A DNA stretch of 64,000 nucleotides from Leptospiraceae bacterium (GTDB taxonomy: Bacteria > Spirochaetota > Leptospiria > Leptospirales > Leptonemataceae), in NCBI GenBank assembly GCA_026005135.1, contig BPKM01000005.1, positions 124,001-188,000 on the forward strand, given 5' to 3'. Both the position numbers and the translations under genes were made by a program. Under the pieces are notes generated by a model that saw only the letters and a list, made by a program, of their open reading frames with translations, had not been told where the DNA came from and searched no databases. Positions 24,967-35,453 of this stretch are shown here, in pieces (the stretch's first letter is position 1; each line of letters starts with the position of its first letter).

Positions 24967-25842
24967 ATGTCAACTATATCCATGAAAACATTATTAGAAG
25001 CAGGTGTGCATTTTGGTCATAAAACCAGTAGATGGGATCCTAGAATGAAGCCATATATATTTATGGCTCGAAATGGCATCCATATTATTGATTTACAAAA
25101 AACTGTTCAAATGGCTAAAAAAGCCTTCGAAGCTTTAAGAGAAGCTGCAAATCGAGGAGAAAAAATCTTATTTGTTGGAACTAAAAAACAGGCGAGAAGT
25201 GCAATTGAAAGAGAAGCGAAACGTTGTGGAATGTATTATATTAATACAAGATGGCCAGGTGGTTTATTAACAAATTGGAGAACAGTTCGACAATCTATAG
25301 AAAGATTAAAAAAATTAGAAAAAATGGAAGAGGAAAATAGCTGGCATTTAGAAGCCAGGACAAAGAAAGAAGTATTAATGTTAAAAAGAGAGCTGGAAAA
25401 ATTAAAAAAACATCTTGCTGGTATAAAAGATATGACAACAATTCCAGAAAATATCTTTATAGTAGATCCAGATAAAGAAAGAATAGCAGTTCAGGAAGCA
25501 AGAAAATTAGGTTTAAGAATTTTTGCAATTGTTGATACGAATTGTAATCCAGAAATTATTGATTATCCCATACCAGGTAATGATGATGCAATACGTGCAA
25601 TTTCCTTATTTTTAGAAACTATGGCAGATGCTATTATTCAGGGTAAAGAAGGTAAAATCGAAGATTCTCAATTTTCTGAAGATGATTTTGATGCATCTAA
25701 ATATGATGATCATCAAGATTCATTAAAATATAAAGGTGAATATGATGAGACAGGAGAGTTTGTAGAAGATGAGCCGTTCGGCGATTATGATAATGAAACA
25801 ACAGATGATTATAAAGATTATTTAGATCAAGAAGAAAATTAA
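24967..25842 (+). CDS. rpsB: 30S ribosomal protein S2
   Basis: The protein matches S2 throughout: [20 protein letters not shown] at the start, [31 protein letters not shown] and [15 protein letters not shown], ending with [12 protein letters not shown]2 binds the head and body of the small ribosomal subunit and is needed for S1 assembly. At 291 residues it is about 50 longer than in E. coli. The extra C-terminal part, from about residue 230, is strongly acidic with repeated Asp-Tyr and Glu and is probably disordered. AAGGG lies eight bases before the ATG. The usual rpsB-tsf order follows, 54 bases apart. Confidence 0.98.
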   Translation: MSTISMKTLLEAGVHFGHKTSRWDPRMKPYIFMARNGIHIIDLQKTVQMAKKAFEALREAANRGEKILFVGTKKQARSAIEREAKRCGMYYINTRWPGGLLTNWRTVRQSIERLKKLEKMEEENSWHLEARTKKEVLMLKRELEKLKKHLAGIKDMTTIPENIFIVDPDKERIAVQEARKLGLRIFAIVDTNCNPEIIDYPIPGNDDAIRAISLFLETMADAIIQGKEGKIEDSQFSEDDFDASKYDDHQDSLKYKGEYDETGEFVEDEPFGDYDNETTDDYKDYLDQEEN

Positions 25843-25896
25843 TTTAAATTACGAATCGTTGTATAATTATTTTTAAAGTAAAGAAGGAGTATTTCG

Positions 25897-26493
25897 ATGT
25901 ATAAGCCATCAGCAGAAGAAATTAAAAAATTAAGAGAATTAACTGGAGCTGGAATGCTCGATTGTAAAAATGCATTAATTGAATTCGAAGGTGATATTGA
26001 AAAAGCTATTGAAGATTTAAGAAAAAAAGGAATAGCAAAAGCATCAAAAAGAATGGATAGAGAAACTTCTCAGGGTGTAATAGCTGCTTATGTGCATATG
26101 GGAAATCAAATTGGAGCTCTGGTTGAATTAAATTGCGAAACAGACTTTGTAGCAAAAAATGAAGAGTTTGTAAATTTAGCGAAAGAAATTGCTGTACAAA
26201 TTGCTGCAATGAATCCATTATCCATATCAGAAGAAGATTTAGATCCTGCAATTATTGAAAAAGAAAAAGAAATTTTACGTGAACAATTAAAGCAAGAAGG
26301 TAAACCAGAAAATATTATTAATAAAATTATTCAAGGAAAATTAGAAAAGTTTTATGAAGAAGTATGTCTATTAAAACAACCATTTTATAAACAACAAGAT
26401 ACAAAAGTAGAAGATTATATAAAAGAATTTATATCAAAATTTGGTGAAAATATAAGAGTAGCAAGATTTACAAGATATCAAATTGGATCTTAA
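25897..26493 (+). CDS. tsf: Elongation factor Ts, short form
   Basis: This 198-residue EF-Ts starts with IKKLRELTGAGMLDCKNALI, the UBA-like N-terminal domain, followed by the core motif ELNCETDFVAKNEEF. It promotes GDP to GTP exchange on EF-Tu. It is much shorter than the 283-residue E. coli protein because the second core subdomain and coiled coil are reduced, as I recall for Leptospira and several other phyla. LLKQPFYKQQDTKVEDYI near residue 160 is the conserved C-terminal part. AGAAGGAG sits upstream of the ATG, one of the clearest Shine-Dalgarno sites in the block. pyrH starts six bases after its stop. Confidence 0.97.
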   Translation: MYKPSAEEIKKLRELTGAGMLDCKNALIEFEGDIEKAIEDLRKKGIAKASKRMDRETSQGVIAAYVHMGNQIGALVELNCETDFVAKNEEFVNLAKEIAVQIAAMNPLSISEEDLDPAIIEKEKEILREQLKQEGKPENIINKIIQGKLEKFYEEVCLLKQPFYKQQDTKVEDYIKEFISKFGENIRVARFTRYQIGS

Positions 26494-26499
26494 AAATTT

Positions 26500-27231
26500 A
26501 TGTTCCCTTATAGTAGGATTTTACTTAAACTTTCTGGAGAGTCGTTTACCAATAAAGGGGAATTTGGTATTAATTTTTCCCTTGTAAAAAATATTGCAGA
26601 ACAAATTAAAATGGTTCATAAGCAGGGAATTAATATAGCTGTCGTTATTGGTGGTGGAAATATCATTCGAGGTAATTTAGCAGCAGAGTCTGGAGTGGAT
26701 AGAGCAACAGCAGACTATATGGGAATGTTAGGAACAGTTATCAATGCTTTAGCTTTACAGGATGCTTGCGAAAAATTAGGTCTAATTACAAGAGTACAAA
26801 CAGCAATAGAAATGAGGGCTATTGCAGAGTCTTATGTTCGAAGAAAAGCTATTCGTCATTTAGAAAAAAATCGTGTTGTGATATTTGCAGCTGGAACTGG
26901 TAATCCATTTTTTACTACAGATACAACAGCAGCATTACGTGCTATAGAAGTAGGTTGTCAGGTTATATTAAAAGCTACTAAGGTTGATGGTGTATATGAT
27001 TCTGATCCCAAAAAAAATTCTAATGCAAAACGCTATATTACTTTGCCATATAAAGAAGCATTGCAAAAAGAATTAAAAGTAATGGATGCTACTGCTTTAG
27101 CTTTATGTATGGAAAATAATATCCCCATCATAGTTTTTGATATTTTTAAAGAAGGTAATTTAAAAAAATTAGTAGAAGGAAAAAAAATTGGAACATTAAT
27201 ATCTCATGATGTAGGAGTTGAATATGAGTGA
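26500..27231 (+). CDS. pyrH: Uridylate kinase
   Basis: The 243-residue amino-acid-kinase-fold enzyme phosphorylates UMP to UDP with ATP. Evidence is [11 protein letters not shown] at the start, [10 protein letters not shown] at about 48, [18 protein letters not shown] at about 75, and [17 protein letters not shown] at about 130, followed by [13 protein letters not shown]. It is hexameric and cytoplasmic in characterised bacteria. Length is typical. It lies in the standard tsf-pyrH-frr order. The start at 26500 is six bases from the tsf stop with no good Shine-Dalgarno, so it probably depends on translational coupling; the end overlaps frr by eight bases. Confidence 0.97.
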   Translation: MFPYSRILLKLSGESFTNKGEFGINFSLVKNIAEQIKMVHKQGINIAVVIGGGNIIRGNLAAESGVDRATADYMGMLGTVINALALQDACEKLGLITRVQTAIEMRAIAESYVRRKAIRHLEKNRVVIFAAGTGNPFFTTDTTAALRAIEVGCQVILKATKVDGVYDSDPKKNSNAKRYITLPYKEALQKELKVMDATALALCMENNIPIIVFDIFKEGNLKKLVEGKKIGTLISHDVGVEYE

Positions 27232-27790
27232 TATAAATATAGAAGCCAAATCCATCTTAGAAAAAGCAAGTAAAAAAATGGATAAAACAATTGAGGCATT
27301 TAAAAAAGAATTAAATACAATTCGCTCTAATCGCGCTAATCCGGCGATGTTAGAAGGAATTATGGTGGAATACTATGGTACAGAAGTACCTATAAATCAG
27401 ATTGCTACAATTAATGTGCCTGAACCAAGAGTATTATTAATTCAACCATATGATAAAAATTCTTTATCTGCAATTGAAAAGGCGATTTTAAAAAGCGATT
27501 TAAATCTTAATCCTCAAAATGATGGAAATGTTATTCGATTAATTCTACCAGAAATGACCCAGGAAAGAAGAATGGAATTAGTCAAACTTGTTAAAAATAA
27601 ATTGGAAGAAGCAAAGGTAGCGATTAGAAATGTAAGAAGAGATGCAAATGATGAAATTAAAAAGTTAACTGGTATTTCTAAGGATGAACAAAAACATTAT
27701 CAAGACGAAGTCCAGAAAATTACAGATAACCATATAAAAATATTAGAAGAATTAGCTCATAAAAAAGAACAGAGTATTTTAGAAATTTGA
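27224..27790 (+). CDS. frr: Ribosome recycling factor
   Basis: The 188-residue protein from the ATG at 27224 contains [20 protein letters not shown] and IPLNQ-like [14 protein letters not shown], then [17 protein letters not shown] and [14 protein letters not shown], the full set of RRF signatures. With EF-G it splits the post-termination ribosome. A TTG six bases upstream could also start the frame, but TAGGAG at 27212-27217 is well placed for the ATG. It overlaps pyrH by eight bases, and its TGA stop overlaps the uppS ATG (TGATG). Confidence 0.97.
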   Translation: MSDINIEAKSILEKASKKMDKTIEAFKKELNTIRSNRANPAMLEGIMVEYYGTEVPINQIATINVPEPRVLLIQPYDKNSLSAIEKAILKSDLNLNPQNDGNVIRLILPEMTQERRMELVKLVKNKLEEAKVAIRNVRRDANDEIKKLTGISKDEQKHYQDEVQKITDNHIKILEELAHKKEQSILEI

Positions 27791-28527
27791 TGAATTCTAT
27801 AGAAAAAAATAAACTACCAAAACATATTGCAGTAATTTTAGATGGTAATGGTAGATGGGCACAATTAAGAAATTTACCCAGATCGGAAGGGCACCGTAAA
27901 GGAGGAGAGAATTTAAAGCGTTTTATTGATGATATTTTAGAACTACAGATACCTTATATTTCATTATATGCATTCAGTACAGAAAACTGGAAAAGACCAA
28001 AAACAGAAATTCATAGTTTATGGAAACTAATGCTAGAATTTTTTGCTAAGTATTTAGAAGAATGTATTGAAAAAAAAATTTGTATTAAGATTTCTGGAGA
28101 TATAACAAAGTTACCTAAGTCAAATCAAGAAATTATAAACGAAGCAATAAATAAAACAAAAAAAAATAAACATCTATATGTAAATTTTTGTATTAATTAT
28201 GGTTCTCAGCAAGAAATTATAAATGCAATTAATCAAATTTTAGAAATAAAAATAAATCAATTTCAACAAACAGGTCAAATCAAAAAAATCAATAAAAAAG
28301 AGTTCGAAAAATATTTATATACTTATCCATTACCACCTGTGGATTTATTGATTCGACCAGGTGGTGAATATAGAATCTCTAATTTTTTATTATGGCAATG
28401 CGCTTATGCTGAACTTTATTTTACAAAAACATTATGGCCAGATTTTTCTAAAGAAGATCTTTATAATGCCTTAGAATGGTATTCAAAAAGAGAAAGAAGA
28501 TTTGGTGGTTTACTTTCTATTAAATAA
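27790..28527 (+). CDS. uppS: Isoprenyl (undecaprenyl) diphosphate synthase
   Basis: This 245-residue cis-prenyltransferase begins PKHIAVILDGNGRWA, which holds the catalytic Asp and diphosphate-binding loop, followed by GHRKGGENLKRF and SLYAFSTENWKRP. The C-terminal signature RPGGEYRISNFLLWQCAYAE and LWPDF are intact. It adds isopentenyl diphosphate units to make the C55 carrier lipid used for peptidoglycan and surface glycans. The ATG at 27790 shares a base with the frr stop. It precedes cdsA after 60 bases, as in many bacteria. Confidence 0.97.
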   Translation: MNSIEKNKLPKHIAVILDGNGRWAQLRNLPRSEGHRKGGENLKRFIDDILELQIPYISLYAFSTENWKRPKTEIHSLWKLMLEFFAKYLEECIEKKICIKISGDITKLPKSNQEIINEAINKTKKNKHLYVNFCINYGSQQEIINAINQILEIKINQFQQTGQIKKINKKEFEKYLYTYPLPPVDLLIRPGGEYRISNFLLWQCAYAELYFTKTLWPDFSKEDLYNALEWYSKRERRFGGLLSIK

Positions 28528-28587
28528 ATTTTATTCTTAGTAGTAAATTTACTTTTCAATTTTCATTTTATTAAAAAAATAGCAAAA

Positions 28588-29520
28588 ATGGGAGAAACAT
28601 TAAAACGTATTATTGCGGGTTTTACAATAGGTGGTATTGTAATTGTACTATTAAATACTTTACATTTTATTTATGGATTACATGCATTATTGTTTATTAC
28701 TATCATTGCAGTATTAGGATTAGAAGAATATTATCGTTTAACAGATAAAGGTGTAGATGGACGTCCTATTCGAATTTTAGGATTTACATTTGGATTTTTA
28801 TTCCTTTTATCTTATTATACAGAATTTTTATATGAATCAAGAAATATCTTATCATTAAATGAAGTAATTTTAAATTTTATAATAACATATCAGGAAATAA
28901 AAAATCCAGTTATTCCAATATTAGTATTATTTGTAATTTTTACAAAAGCATATAGTATGATGTTTCGTCCCTTAGATGGTAATGCTTATAATGTAATGAG
29001 TACTATAACGGGAGTATTATATATAGCACTACCTCTTGCTATTATCCTTCCTATGCTTGTTTTACCAGAAGGAATTTTCATTTTTGTTTATACTGCTTTA
29101 GCAACTATTATGACAGATGTAGGAGCTTATTTTGCTGGAAGATGGTTTGGTAAGCATAATGCAGGTTTAAAAGTTAGTCCCAAAAAAACATGGGAAGGAT
29201 ATATAGGTGGAATTCTATTTGCTAATTTATTTAATCTAGGTTTTATATATGCCTGGTTATATTTTCATCCAGATTTATTACAGCAAAGTAAAGTAATAAT
29301 GCCATCTTATATAGAAAGTATTATTTTAACATTGATTTTTTCTTTTATATCTATAATTGGAGATTTAGTAGAAAGTGCTTTAAAACGAGATGCTAAAACA
29401 AAAGATTCTTCTACTATTATTCCTGGGCATGGAGGAGTATTGGATCTTGTTGATGCAATGTTATTTACATTTCCACTTGGATACTTTTATTTTTATATTA
29501 AAATTAAATTTTTATTATGA
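28588..29520 (+). CDS. cdsA: Phosphatidate cytidylyltransferase
   Basis: This is a 310-residue multi-pass inner-membrane enzyme making CDP-diacylglycerol from CTP and phosphatidate. The C-terminal signature is present as SALKRDAKTKDSSTIIPGHG followed by GVLDLVDAM; the residue after the first Asp is Leu where most members have Arg. TDVGAYFAGRWFGKH and SPKKTWEGYIGG are the other conserved motifs. About eight hydrophobic segments are visible, with one long hydrophilic insertion near residues 85-110. The ATG has no clear Shine-Dalgarno. Its stop overlaps the dxr ATG by four bases. Confidence 0.95.
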   Translation: MGETLKRIIAGFTIGGIVIVLLNTLHFIYGLHALLFITIIAVLGLEEYYRLTDKGVDGRPIRILGFTFGFLFLLSYYTEFLYESRNILSLNEVILNFIITYQEIKNPVIPILVLFVIFTKAYSMMFRPLDGNAYNVMSTITGVLYIALPLAIILPMLVLPEGIFIFVYTALATIMTDVGAYFAGRWFGKHNAGLKVSPKKTWEGYIGGILFANLFNLGFIYAWLYFHPDLLQQSKVIMPSYIESIILTLIFSFISIIGDLVESALKRDAKTKDSSTIIPGHGGVLDLVDAMLFTFPLGYFYFYIKIKFLL

Positions 29521-30740
29521 ATTTAAAAAAACATTTAAATTTAGAATTTGCAAAGCCCACGAAATCTTTAATTCTATTAGGTGCAACAGGTTCTATAGGT
29601 ACAACTACTATAAAATATCTTAAAAGAATTAAAAATACAAATAATGAAATCCAACTTAATGCTATTAGTATACATAAATCAATAGATAAATTAGAATCTA
29701 TTATTAAAGAATTTCAACCGGAACATATAGCTATAACTGATGAAGAAAGTTATGAAAAATTTATAAAAAATAACAATTATAAAAAAATAAACTTTTATAA
29801 AGGAATAAATGGTTTAGTTGAATTAATACAAAATTCCGAAGCAGATACAGTATTGACTGCTGTTGTAGGTTCTATTGGTGTAAGAGCCACCTTAGAAGCA
29901 ATCAAAAAAAATAAAAAAATTTGTCTTGCAAATAAAGAAACATTGATAGTTGCAGGAGAGTTGATTTTTAACCTTTTAAAAAATTCAAAATCACCTATTA
30001 TACCGGTAGATTCGGAACATAATGCAGCTTTTCAATTATTGGTACATCAAAATTTAGCTCATATTCATAAATTAATTTTAACAGCTTCTGGTGGTCCCTT
30101 AAGAGATAAAACAATTGAAGAAATCAAAACAATCACAAAAAAAGAAGTAATGGAACATCCAACCTGGAAAATGGGACCCAAAATAACAGTTGATTCTGCA
30201 GGTTTAATCAATAAAGGTTTAGAAATTATAGAAGCACATTATTTATTTGGTTTGCCTTACGATAAACTAGATGTTAAAATTCATAAAGATAGTTATGTGC
30301 ATGCAATGGTTCAGTTAAAAGATGGTAGTTTTTTACTTGCTACATCTCCACCAGATATGATTTTTCCTATTGCTCATTCTTTACATTATCCAGAACCGTT
30401 ACCTTTTCCATTAAAAGAATACGAAGAGCCAGAAAATTGGCCAGAACTGAAATTTTATATAGTAGATGAAAAAAAATATCCGGGTTTTTCTCTATGCATA
30501 AAAGCAGGAAAAATTGGATTATCTGCGCCATTAATATTAAACGCAAGTAATGAGGTTGCTGTAGAATTATTTTTAGAAGATAAAATACATTTTACAGAAA
30601 TTCCTTTTATTATTAAAGATGCTTTAAACAATATTCCACTTGTCGAAATTAAAAATCTTGATATACTATTAAAAGAAGATAAAAAAGTAAGAGAATATAT
30701 TTATTCAAAATATAATAAATTATTATCTTTAAAAATTTAA
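29517..30740 (+). CDS. dxr: 1-deoxy-D-xylulose-5-phosphate reductoisomerase
   Basis: The 407-residue enzyme converts DXP to MEP with NADPH in the non-mevalonate isoprenoid pathway. The NADPH loop is LLGATGSIGTTTIKYL at about 20-35. Metal and substrate residues lie in NKETLIVAGE, PVDSEHNAAFQLL, SGGPLRD and EHPTWKMGPKITVDSA, followed by NKGLEIIEAHYLF. A C-terminal helical domain completes the usual length. Its four-base overlap with cdsA and the next gene rseP after 17 bases keep the common cdsA-dxr-rseP order. It supplies precursors for uppS in the same operon. Confidence 0.97.
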   Translation: MNLKKHLNLEFAKPTKSLILLGATGSIGTTTIKYLKRIKNTNNEIQLNAISIHKSIDKLESIIKEFQPEHIAITDEESYEKFIKNNNYKKINFYKGINGLVELIQNSEADTVLTAVVGSIGVRATLEAIKKNKKICLANKETLIVAGELIFNLLKNSKSPIIPVDSEHNAAFQLLVHQNLAHIHKLILTASGGPLRDKTIEEIKTITKKEVMEHPTWKMGPKITVDSAGLINKGLEIIEAHYLFGLPYDKLDVKIHKDSYVHAMVQLKDGSFLLATSPPDMIFPIAHSLHYPEPLPFPLKEYEEPENWPELKFYIVDEKKYPGFSLCIKAGKIGLSAPLILNASNEVAVELFLEDKIHFTEIPFIIKDALNNIPLVEIKNLDILLKEDKKVREYIYSKYNKLLSLKI

Positions 30741-30757
30741 ACTAAGAGAGAAGCAAT

Positions 30758-32377
30758 ATGTTAGTATTATTTATAGGCGGAATACTTTTACTTGGTATCA
30801 CAATTGTGATACATGAATTAGGACATTTACTGCTGGGTAAATTAGTTGGAATTAAGCCAGAAATTTTTTCCATAGGATATGGAAAGGGAATCTGGAAAAG
30901 GAAAATAGGAGATACTATTGTTCAAATTACACCTTTTCCTTTTGGTGGATATGTTAAATTTTATGGAGATGATTATTTAAAAGATTATTCCAAGGAACCA
31001 GAAGAAGGAGCATTTTTTTCAAAACCCCCACTAATTAGAATTATTCCTGTATTAGGAGGTCCTTTCTTTAATCTTCTTTTGGGTTTTATTATATTTTTAT
31101 TTTTAGGATTTTATCCTAAGGAAAATCCGCCCATAATCCAGTTATGGGAAGAATTAGAAAATAGCCCAGCAAAAATAAGTGGTTTAAAAAATGGCGATAT
31201 TGTTTTATCAATAAATGGAGAAAAAATTTCTAACTTTAGAGAACTTCAGGAAAGAATTCTATTATCAGGTGGAAGTCCTTTACATTTTCAGATTAAACGA
31301 GGAGATAAGATTTTGAATTTAACAGTAATACCAGAAGTTGATCCAGCTGGTAGGGCAAGTATTGGAATACGAGTACCAGGAGAACGATATATTCAGGTTG
31401 ATTTTCCATTTATGGAAGTAATAAAATATAAATTTAATCGTATTTTCCAATCTAATTTAGAGCCCCCATATAATTTTCCAGCCATGAAATACTTAGAAGA
31501 TGGTGATATAATTCTGGAATTAGAAGGAAAAGAAATTGGCTCTACCTTAGAATTACAACGATTTTTAGGTTCATTGGATAAAGAACTTGTCCAATTAAAA
31601 ATTCGAAGACAAAAATATCCTTATTTATTACCCTGGATAACAGAAGATATTTTTATTGAAATCCCTTTTCGAAAAGAATATAGGATTTACTTAAAAAATA
31701 TAAAAGATTTAAAATATAATCAAACCTTAGACGAAATACAATTTATGTCCTTTGTTCCAGAACATTTAAGAGCAATTAATTTTATTAATATTGATTCAAA
31801 ACCATTATCTTCTTTTGAGGATTTTTATCAAAAAGGACAAATTTTAAAAAATAAACCCGTTTTAATTACTTTTGGTAATAAACAATATTTAGCTCAAATA
31901 GATTCAGAAAAAATTGGTTTAATGGGTTTTAGACCAAATAATATAATTGAACCAGTAGTAATAAAACAATCCACTTCCTTAGGGAATGCATTTATTTTTG
32001 CTTTAAAAAATACCTATAATAATATAGCCATTTATCCTAAATTTTTTGCTAAGCTTTTTTCTGGTAGAATTTCATTTATAGAAAATACAATGGGACCTGT
32101 AGGCATGTTTGCTGTTGCTGGAATTGTGATGCAAACAGATATTTATGATTATTTGCAATTAATGGCATCTATTTCTATTGCTTTAATGATTATCAATTTA
32201 ATACCATTTCCTATCGTTGATGGAGGTCATATTGTATTATTTCTAATAGAAGCTATTCGACATAAACGACTTCCTATTACTCTAATTGAAAATTTACATA
32301 AAACAGCTTTTATTATATTAATGTCTCTTGGTTTATGGATAATGTTTAGAGATATACTTTTTGTTTTAGGCTTGTAA
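30758..32377 (+). CDS. rseP: RseP-type site-2 intramembrane metalloprotease
   Basis: This 539-residue site-2 protease has the zinc motif HELGH at residues 19-23 in the first membrane helix and the distal zinc ligand in NLIPFPIVDGGH near 480. The region between contains a clear PDZ domain (about 125-200, with GLKNGDIVLSINGEKI) and a second PDZ-like part (about 235-290, with YLEDGDIILELEGKEI); a third looser repeat may lie at about 330-385. The usual bacterial protein is about 450 residues, so the periplasmic part is enlarged. It cuts membrane-spanning anti-sigma factors or signal peptide remnants. GAGAG precedes the ATG. proS follows after 29 bases. Confidence 0.95.
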   Translation: MLVLFIGGILLLGITIVIHELGHLLLGKLVGIKPEIFSIGYGKGIWKRKIGDTIVQITPFPFGGYVKFYGDDYLKDYSKEPEEGAFFSKPPLIRIIPVLGGPFFNLLLGFIIFLFLGFYPKENPPIIQLWEELENSPAKISGLKNGDIVLSINGEKISNFRELQERILLSGGSPLHFQIKRGDKILNLTVIPEVDPAGRASIGIRVPGERYIQVDFPFMEVIKYKFNRIFQSNLEPPYNFPAMKYLEDGDIILELEGKEIGSTLELQRFLGSLDKELVQLKIRRQKYPYLLPWITEDIFIEIPFRKEYRIYLKNIKDLKYNQTLDEIQFMSFVPEHLRAINFINIDSKPLSSFEDFYQKGQILKNKPVLITFGNKQYLAQIDSEKIGLMGFRPNNIIEPVVIKQSTSLGNAFIFALKNTYNNIAIYPKFFAKLFSGRISFIENTMGPVGMFAVAGIVMQTDIYDYLQLMASISIALMIINLIPFPIVDGGHIVLFLIEAIRHKRLPITLIENLHKTAFIILMSLGLWIMFRDILFVLGL

Positions 32378-32406
32378 TAGTAAGAAATAAAAAAAATCTG
32401 TTTCTA

Positions 32407-34185
32407 ATGAAAAACTATTTTATCTATACAAGAAGAGAAGATCCTCAGGATGCAGTAGTTGCATCTCATAAGTTAATGATTCGTGCTGGTTTAATTGAAA
32501 AATTAGGATCAGGTTTATATAATATTTTACCACTTGGTTTAAAGGTAATAAATAAGATAGAACAAGTTGTTCGTGAAGAAATGAATGCAATTGGTTCTTT
32601 AGAATTTCAATTACCTGTACTTGTTCCAGCGGAACTATGGAAAAAGTCTGGTAGATGGTCTATAATGGGTAAAGAAATGTTTCGATTAAAAGATCGTCAT
32701 AATAATGATTTAGTTCTTGGTCCTACTCATGAAGAAACATTTACAGAATTGATTAAAGGATTTATAAAATCATATAAAGATTTACCTTTAACAGTATATC
32801 AAATACATACAAAGTTTCGAGATGAAATTCGTCCAAGATTTGGTGTTATACGTTCTCGTGAATTTATAATGAAAGATGCTTATTCTTTTCATATAGATTG
32901 GCAATCATTAGATGAAACTTATCAATTAATGAGAAAAGCATATAGAAAAATTTTTGCACGCGTTGGTTTGGAGACTATACCAGTAGAAGCAGATACAGGT
33001 GCAATGGGAGGGAGCGATTCAGAAGAATTTATGGTTCCTTCGCATATTGGAGAAGAAATATTATTATTGAATGATGATCTAAGTTACAAAAGTAATAGAG
33101 AAAAAACCCCTGTAATATACCCAGAATTACAGGATAATGAAGATTTATTAAATTTTAGAGAAGAAGAAATTAATCATTTAAAACAAAATATAAAAGAAAT
33201 TTATACACCAGATGTAAAAACTATAGAAGATTTAGCGAAATTTTTAAAAAAAGATGTTAAAGATTTACTAAAAACCATTTTATATAAAGCAATTTTACAG
33301 GAAGAAGAAAAATTAATCATGATTTTAATAAGAGGCGATAGACAGATCAATGAAGCAAAATTAAAAAATTATTTAAAAGCAATTGATGTATTTCCCGCTT
33401 CAGAAGAGGATTTTTATAAAATAGGAAGTATACCTGGATTTGCAAGCCCTTATAATATTAATACTGATAATCTGATTTTATTATATGATTTATCAACTGC
33501 AACCAGAAAAAAATGGATTACTGGTGCAAATAAAAAAGATTATCATATTGAAAATTTTCATCCTGTTATAATTGATAAAAACTGGAAAGAAAAACTTATA
33601 GATCTTGCTTTTGCACAAGAAGGAGATCCAAGCCCTAATGGTAAAGGAAAATTAAAAGAATCTAAAGGAATAGAAGTAGGACATATTTTTAAATTGGGAG
33701 ATAAATATACAAAATCGATGGAATTTACAGTTTTAGATAAAAATCAGAAGAGAATTTATCCATTAATGGGATGTTATGGTATTGGAATTAATCGTACTAT
33801 GGCTACAATTATTGAACAAAATCATGATGAAAAAGGAATTATCTGGCCAATAAGTGTTGCTCCTTTTGAAATTGTATTAATTGATATAACAAAAACTGAA
33901 GAGGAAAAAAATAAAGTAGAATCTATTTATCAAAAATTAAAGGAACAATTTGATATTTTATGGGATGATAGAGATGTAAGACCGGGGGTTAAATTTAATG
34001 ATGCTGAATTGATTGGTTTTCCTATTCGCTTAACTATTGGAAAAAATTATTTCGAAAAACAAGAAATAGAAATTGTTATAAGAAAAACAAATCAAAATCT
34101 TTTTGTTAAAGAAGAAGATTTAATTCAAACATTAATAAAAATACGAAATGAACTTTATGAACTTTTACCCAAAATTGAATCGTAA
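32407..34185 (+). CDS. proS: Prolyl-tRNA synthetase, bacterial type
   Basis: The 592-residue class II synthetase has the long bacterial form with an editing (INS) insertion between motifs 2 and 3. [20 protein letters not shown] opens the catalytic core; [12 protein letters not shown] and [20 protein letters not shown] are motif 2 regions. The INS domain runs from about residue 220 to 385. Motif 3 lies in [18 protein letters not shown], and an anticodon-binding domain completes the protein. It charges tRNA(Pro). It is the last gene of the conserved rpsB-to-proS order; trpB follows after five bases. Confidence 0.97.
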   Translation: MKNYFIYTRREDPQDAVVASHKLMIRAGLIEKLGSGLYNILPLGLKVINKIEQVVREEMNAIGSLEFQLPVLVPAELWKKSGRWSIMGKEMFRLKDRHNNDLVLGPTHEETFTELIKGFIKSYKDLPLTVYQIHTKFRDEIRPRFGVIRSREFIMKDAYSFHIDWQSLDETYQLMRKAYRKIFARVGLETIPVEADTGAMGGSDSEEFMVPSHIGEEILLLNDDLSYKSNREKTPVIYPELQDNEDLLNFREEEINHLKQNIKEIYTPDVKTIEDLAKFLKKDVKDLLKTILYKAILQEEEKLIMILIRGDRQINEAKLKNYLKAIDVFPASEEDFYKIGSIPGFASPYNINTDNLILLYDLSTATRKKWITGANKKDYHIENFHPVIIDKNWKEKLIDLAFAQEGDPSPNGKGKLKESKGIEVGHIFKLGDKYTKSMEFTVLDKNQKRIYPLMGCYGIGINRTMATIIEQNHDEKGIIWPISVAPFEIVLIDITKTEEEKNKVESIYQKLKEQFDILWDDRDVRPGVKFNDAELIGFPIRLTIGKNYFEKQEIEIVIRKTNQNLFVKEEDLIQTLIKIRNELYELLPKIES

Positions 34186-34190
34186 TCCTT

Positions 34191-35450
34191 ATGAAATCAA
34201 AAGAAAAAAAATTTTTAAAAAAACTATCTAAATATGCATTTAAATCTGGCAAATTAATTCCAGAAGACGGATATTATGGTGAATTTGGAGGTATTTATAG
34301 TCCAGAAGTTTTAATACCTGCTATTAATGAATTGGAAAAAAATTATAAAAAATGCTTAAAAGATAAAAAATTTATAAAAGAATTATTTTATTATTATCAG
34401 GAATTCTGTGGAAGACCTTCCCTTTTAACTAAAGCAGAGAGGTTATCAAAAGAGTGGGGAGCTGAAATCTGGCTTAAAAGAGAAGATTTGAATCATACTG
34501 GATCTCATAAGATTAATAATGCAATAGGACAGGCTCTTTTAGCAAAACGTATGGGGAAAAAACGAATTATTGCAGAAACAGGTGCTGGACAACATGGAGT
34601 AGCGACAGCAACAGCTGCTGCAAAATTAGGCTTACAGTGTACAATCTATATGGGATCCGAAGATGTACGAAGACAAAATCTAAATGTATATAGAATGAAG
34701 TTATTGGGAGCAGAAGTAATACCTGTAACATCAGGTAATGCTACATTAAAAGACGCAACGAATGAAGCAATGAGAGATTGGGCAAAGACAGTAGAATATA
34801 CTCATTATGTAATAGGTTCTGCAATAGGTCCTCATCCTTTTCCTGCTATAGTTCGAGATTTTCAATCCATTATTGGCATAGAAGCAAGAAAACAATTTTT
34901 AAAACTAAATAAACGTTTACCCGATATGGTAATAGCTTGTGTAGGTGGTGGATCTAATGCAATTGGAATCTTTCATGGCTTTTTAACAGATTATAAAGTC
35001 CGATTAATAGGTGCAGAAGCTGGTGGCATATCAGATAAAAAAGGAGAAAATGCTGCTTCTATTTTATTTGGTACTACGGGATATTTTCATGGAACTAAAT
35101 CATTGTTTATTCAAAATGAAGATGGTCAAATCTCTAATGTTCATAGTGTTTCTGCTGGATTAGATTATCCTGGGGTTGGTCCAGAACATGCCTATTTATA
35201 TAAAATTGGACGAACAGAATATTTTGCTATTAAAGATGAAGAAGCATTAAATACATTTATAGAAGTTTCTCGTTTAGAAGGTATTACACCTGCATTAGAA
35301 ACCGCTCATGCATTCTGTCTTGCAAAAAAAGAAATACAGAAATATCATAAAAAACATAAAAAACCGTATGTATTAATTTGCTTATCTGGTAGAGGAGATA
35401 AAGACGTTTCTGAAGTTTATCGTTTAAAAGAATCAGAATTAAAAGTATAA
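34191..35450 (+). CDS. trpB: Tryptophan synthase beta subunit
   Basis: The 419-residue PLP enzyme condenses indole with serine to tryptophan. [19 protein letters not shown] opens the protein, [20 protein letters not shown] contains the PLP lysine, and [20 protein letters not shown] and [10 protein letters not shown] bind the cofactor phosphate. [17 protein letters not shown] also matches. It is the ordinary TrpB1 type by these motifs. No trpA is beside it. It sits five bases after proS and three bases before an ABC ATPase gene, so it is co-transcribed with unrelated functions. Confidence 0.96.
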   Translation: MKSKEKKFLKKLSKYAFKSGKLIPEDGYYGEFGGIYSPEVLIPAINELEKNYKKCLKDKKFIKELFYYYQEFCGRPSLLTKAERLSKEWGAEIWLKREDLNHTGSHKINNAIGQALLAKRMGKKRIIAETGAGQHGVATATAAAKLGLQCTIYMGSEDVRRQNLNVYRMKLLGAEVIPVTSGNATLKDATNEAMRDWAKTVEYTHYVIGSAIGPHPFPAIVRDFQSIIGIEARKQFLKLNKRLPDMVIACVGGGSNAIGIFHGFLTDYKVRLIGAEAGGISDKKGENAASILFGTTGYFHGTKSLFIQNEDGQISNVHSVSAGLDYPGVGPEHAYLYKIGRTEYFAIKDEEALNTFIEVSRLEGITPALETAHAFCLAKKEIQKYHKKHKKPYVLICLSGRGDKDVSEVYRLKESELKV

Positions 35451-35453
35451 TTT

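Noticed and set aside
27218..27223. TTG start for frr at 27218
   Set aside because: It would sit directly against the TAGGAG site; the ATG at 27224 has correct spacing.
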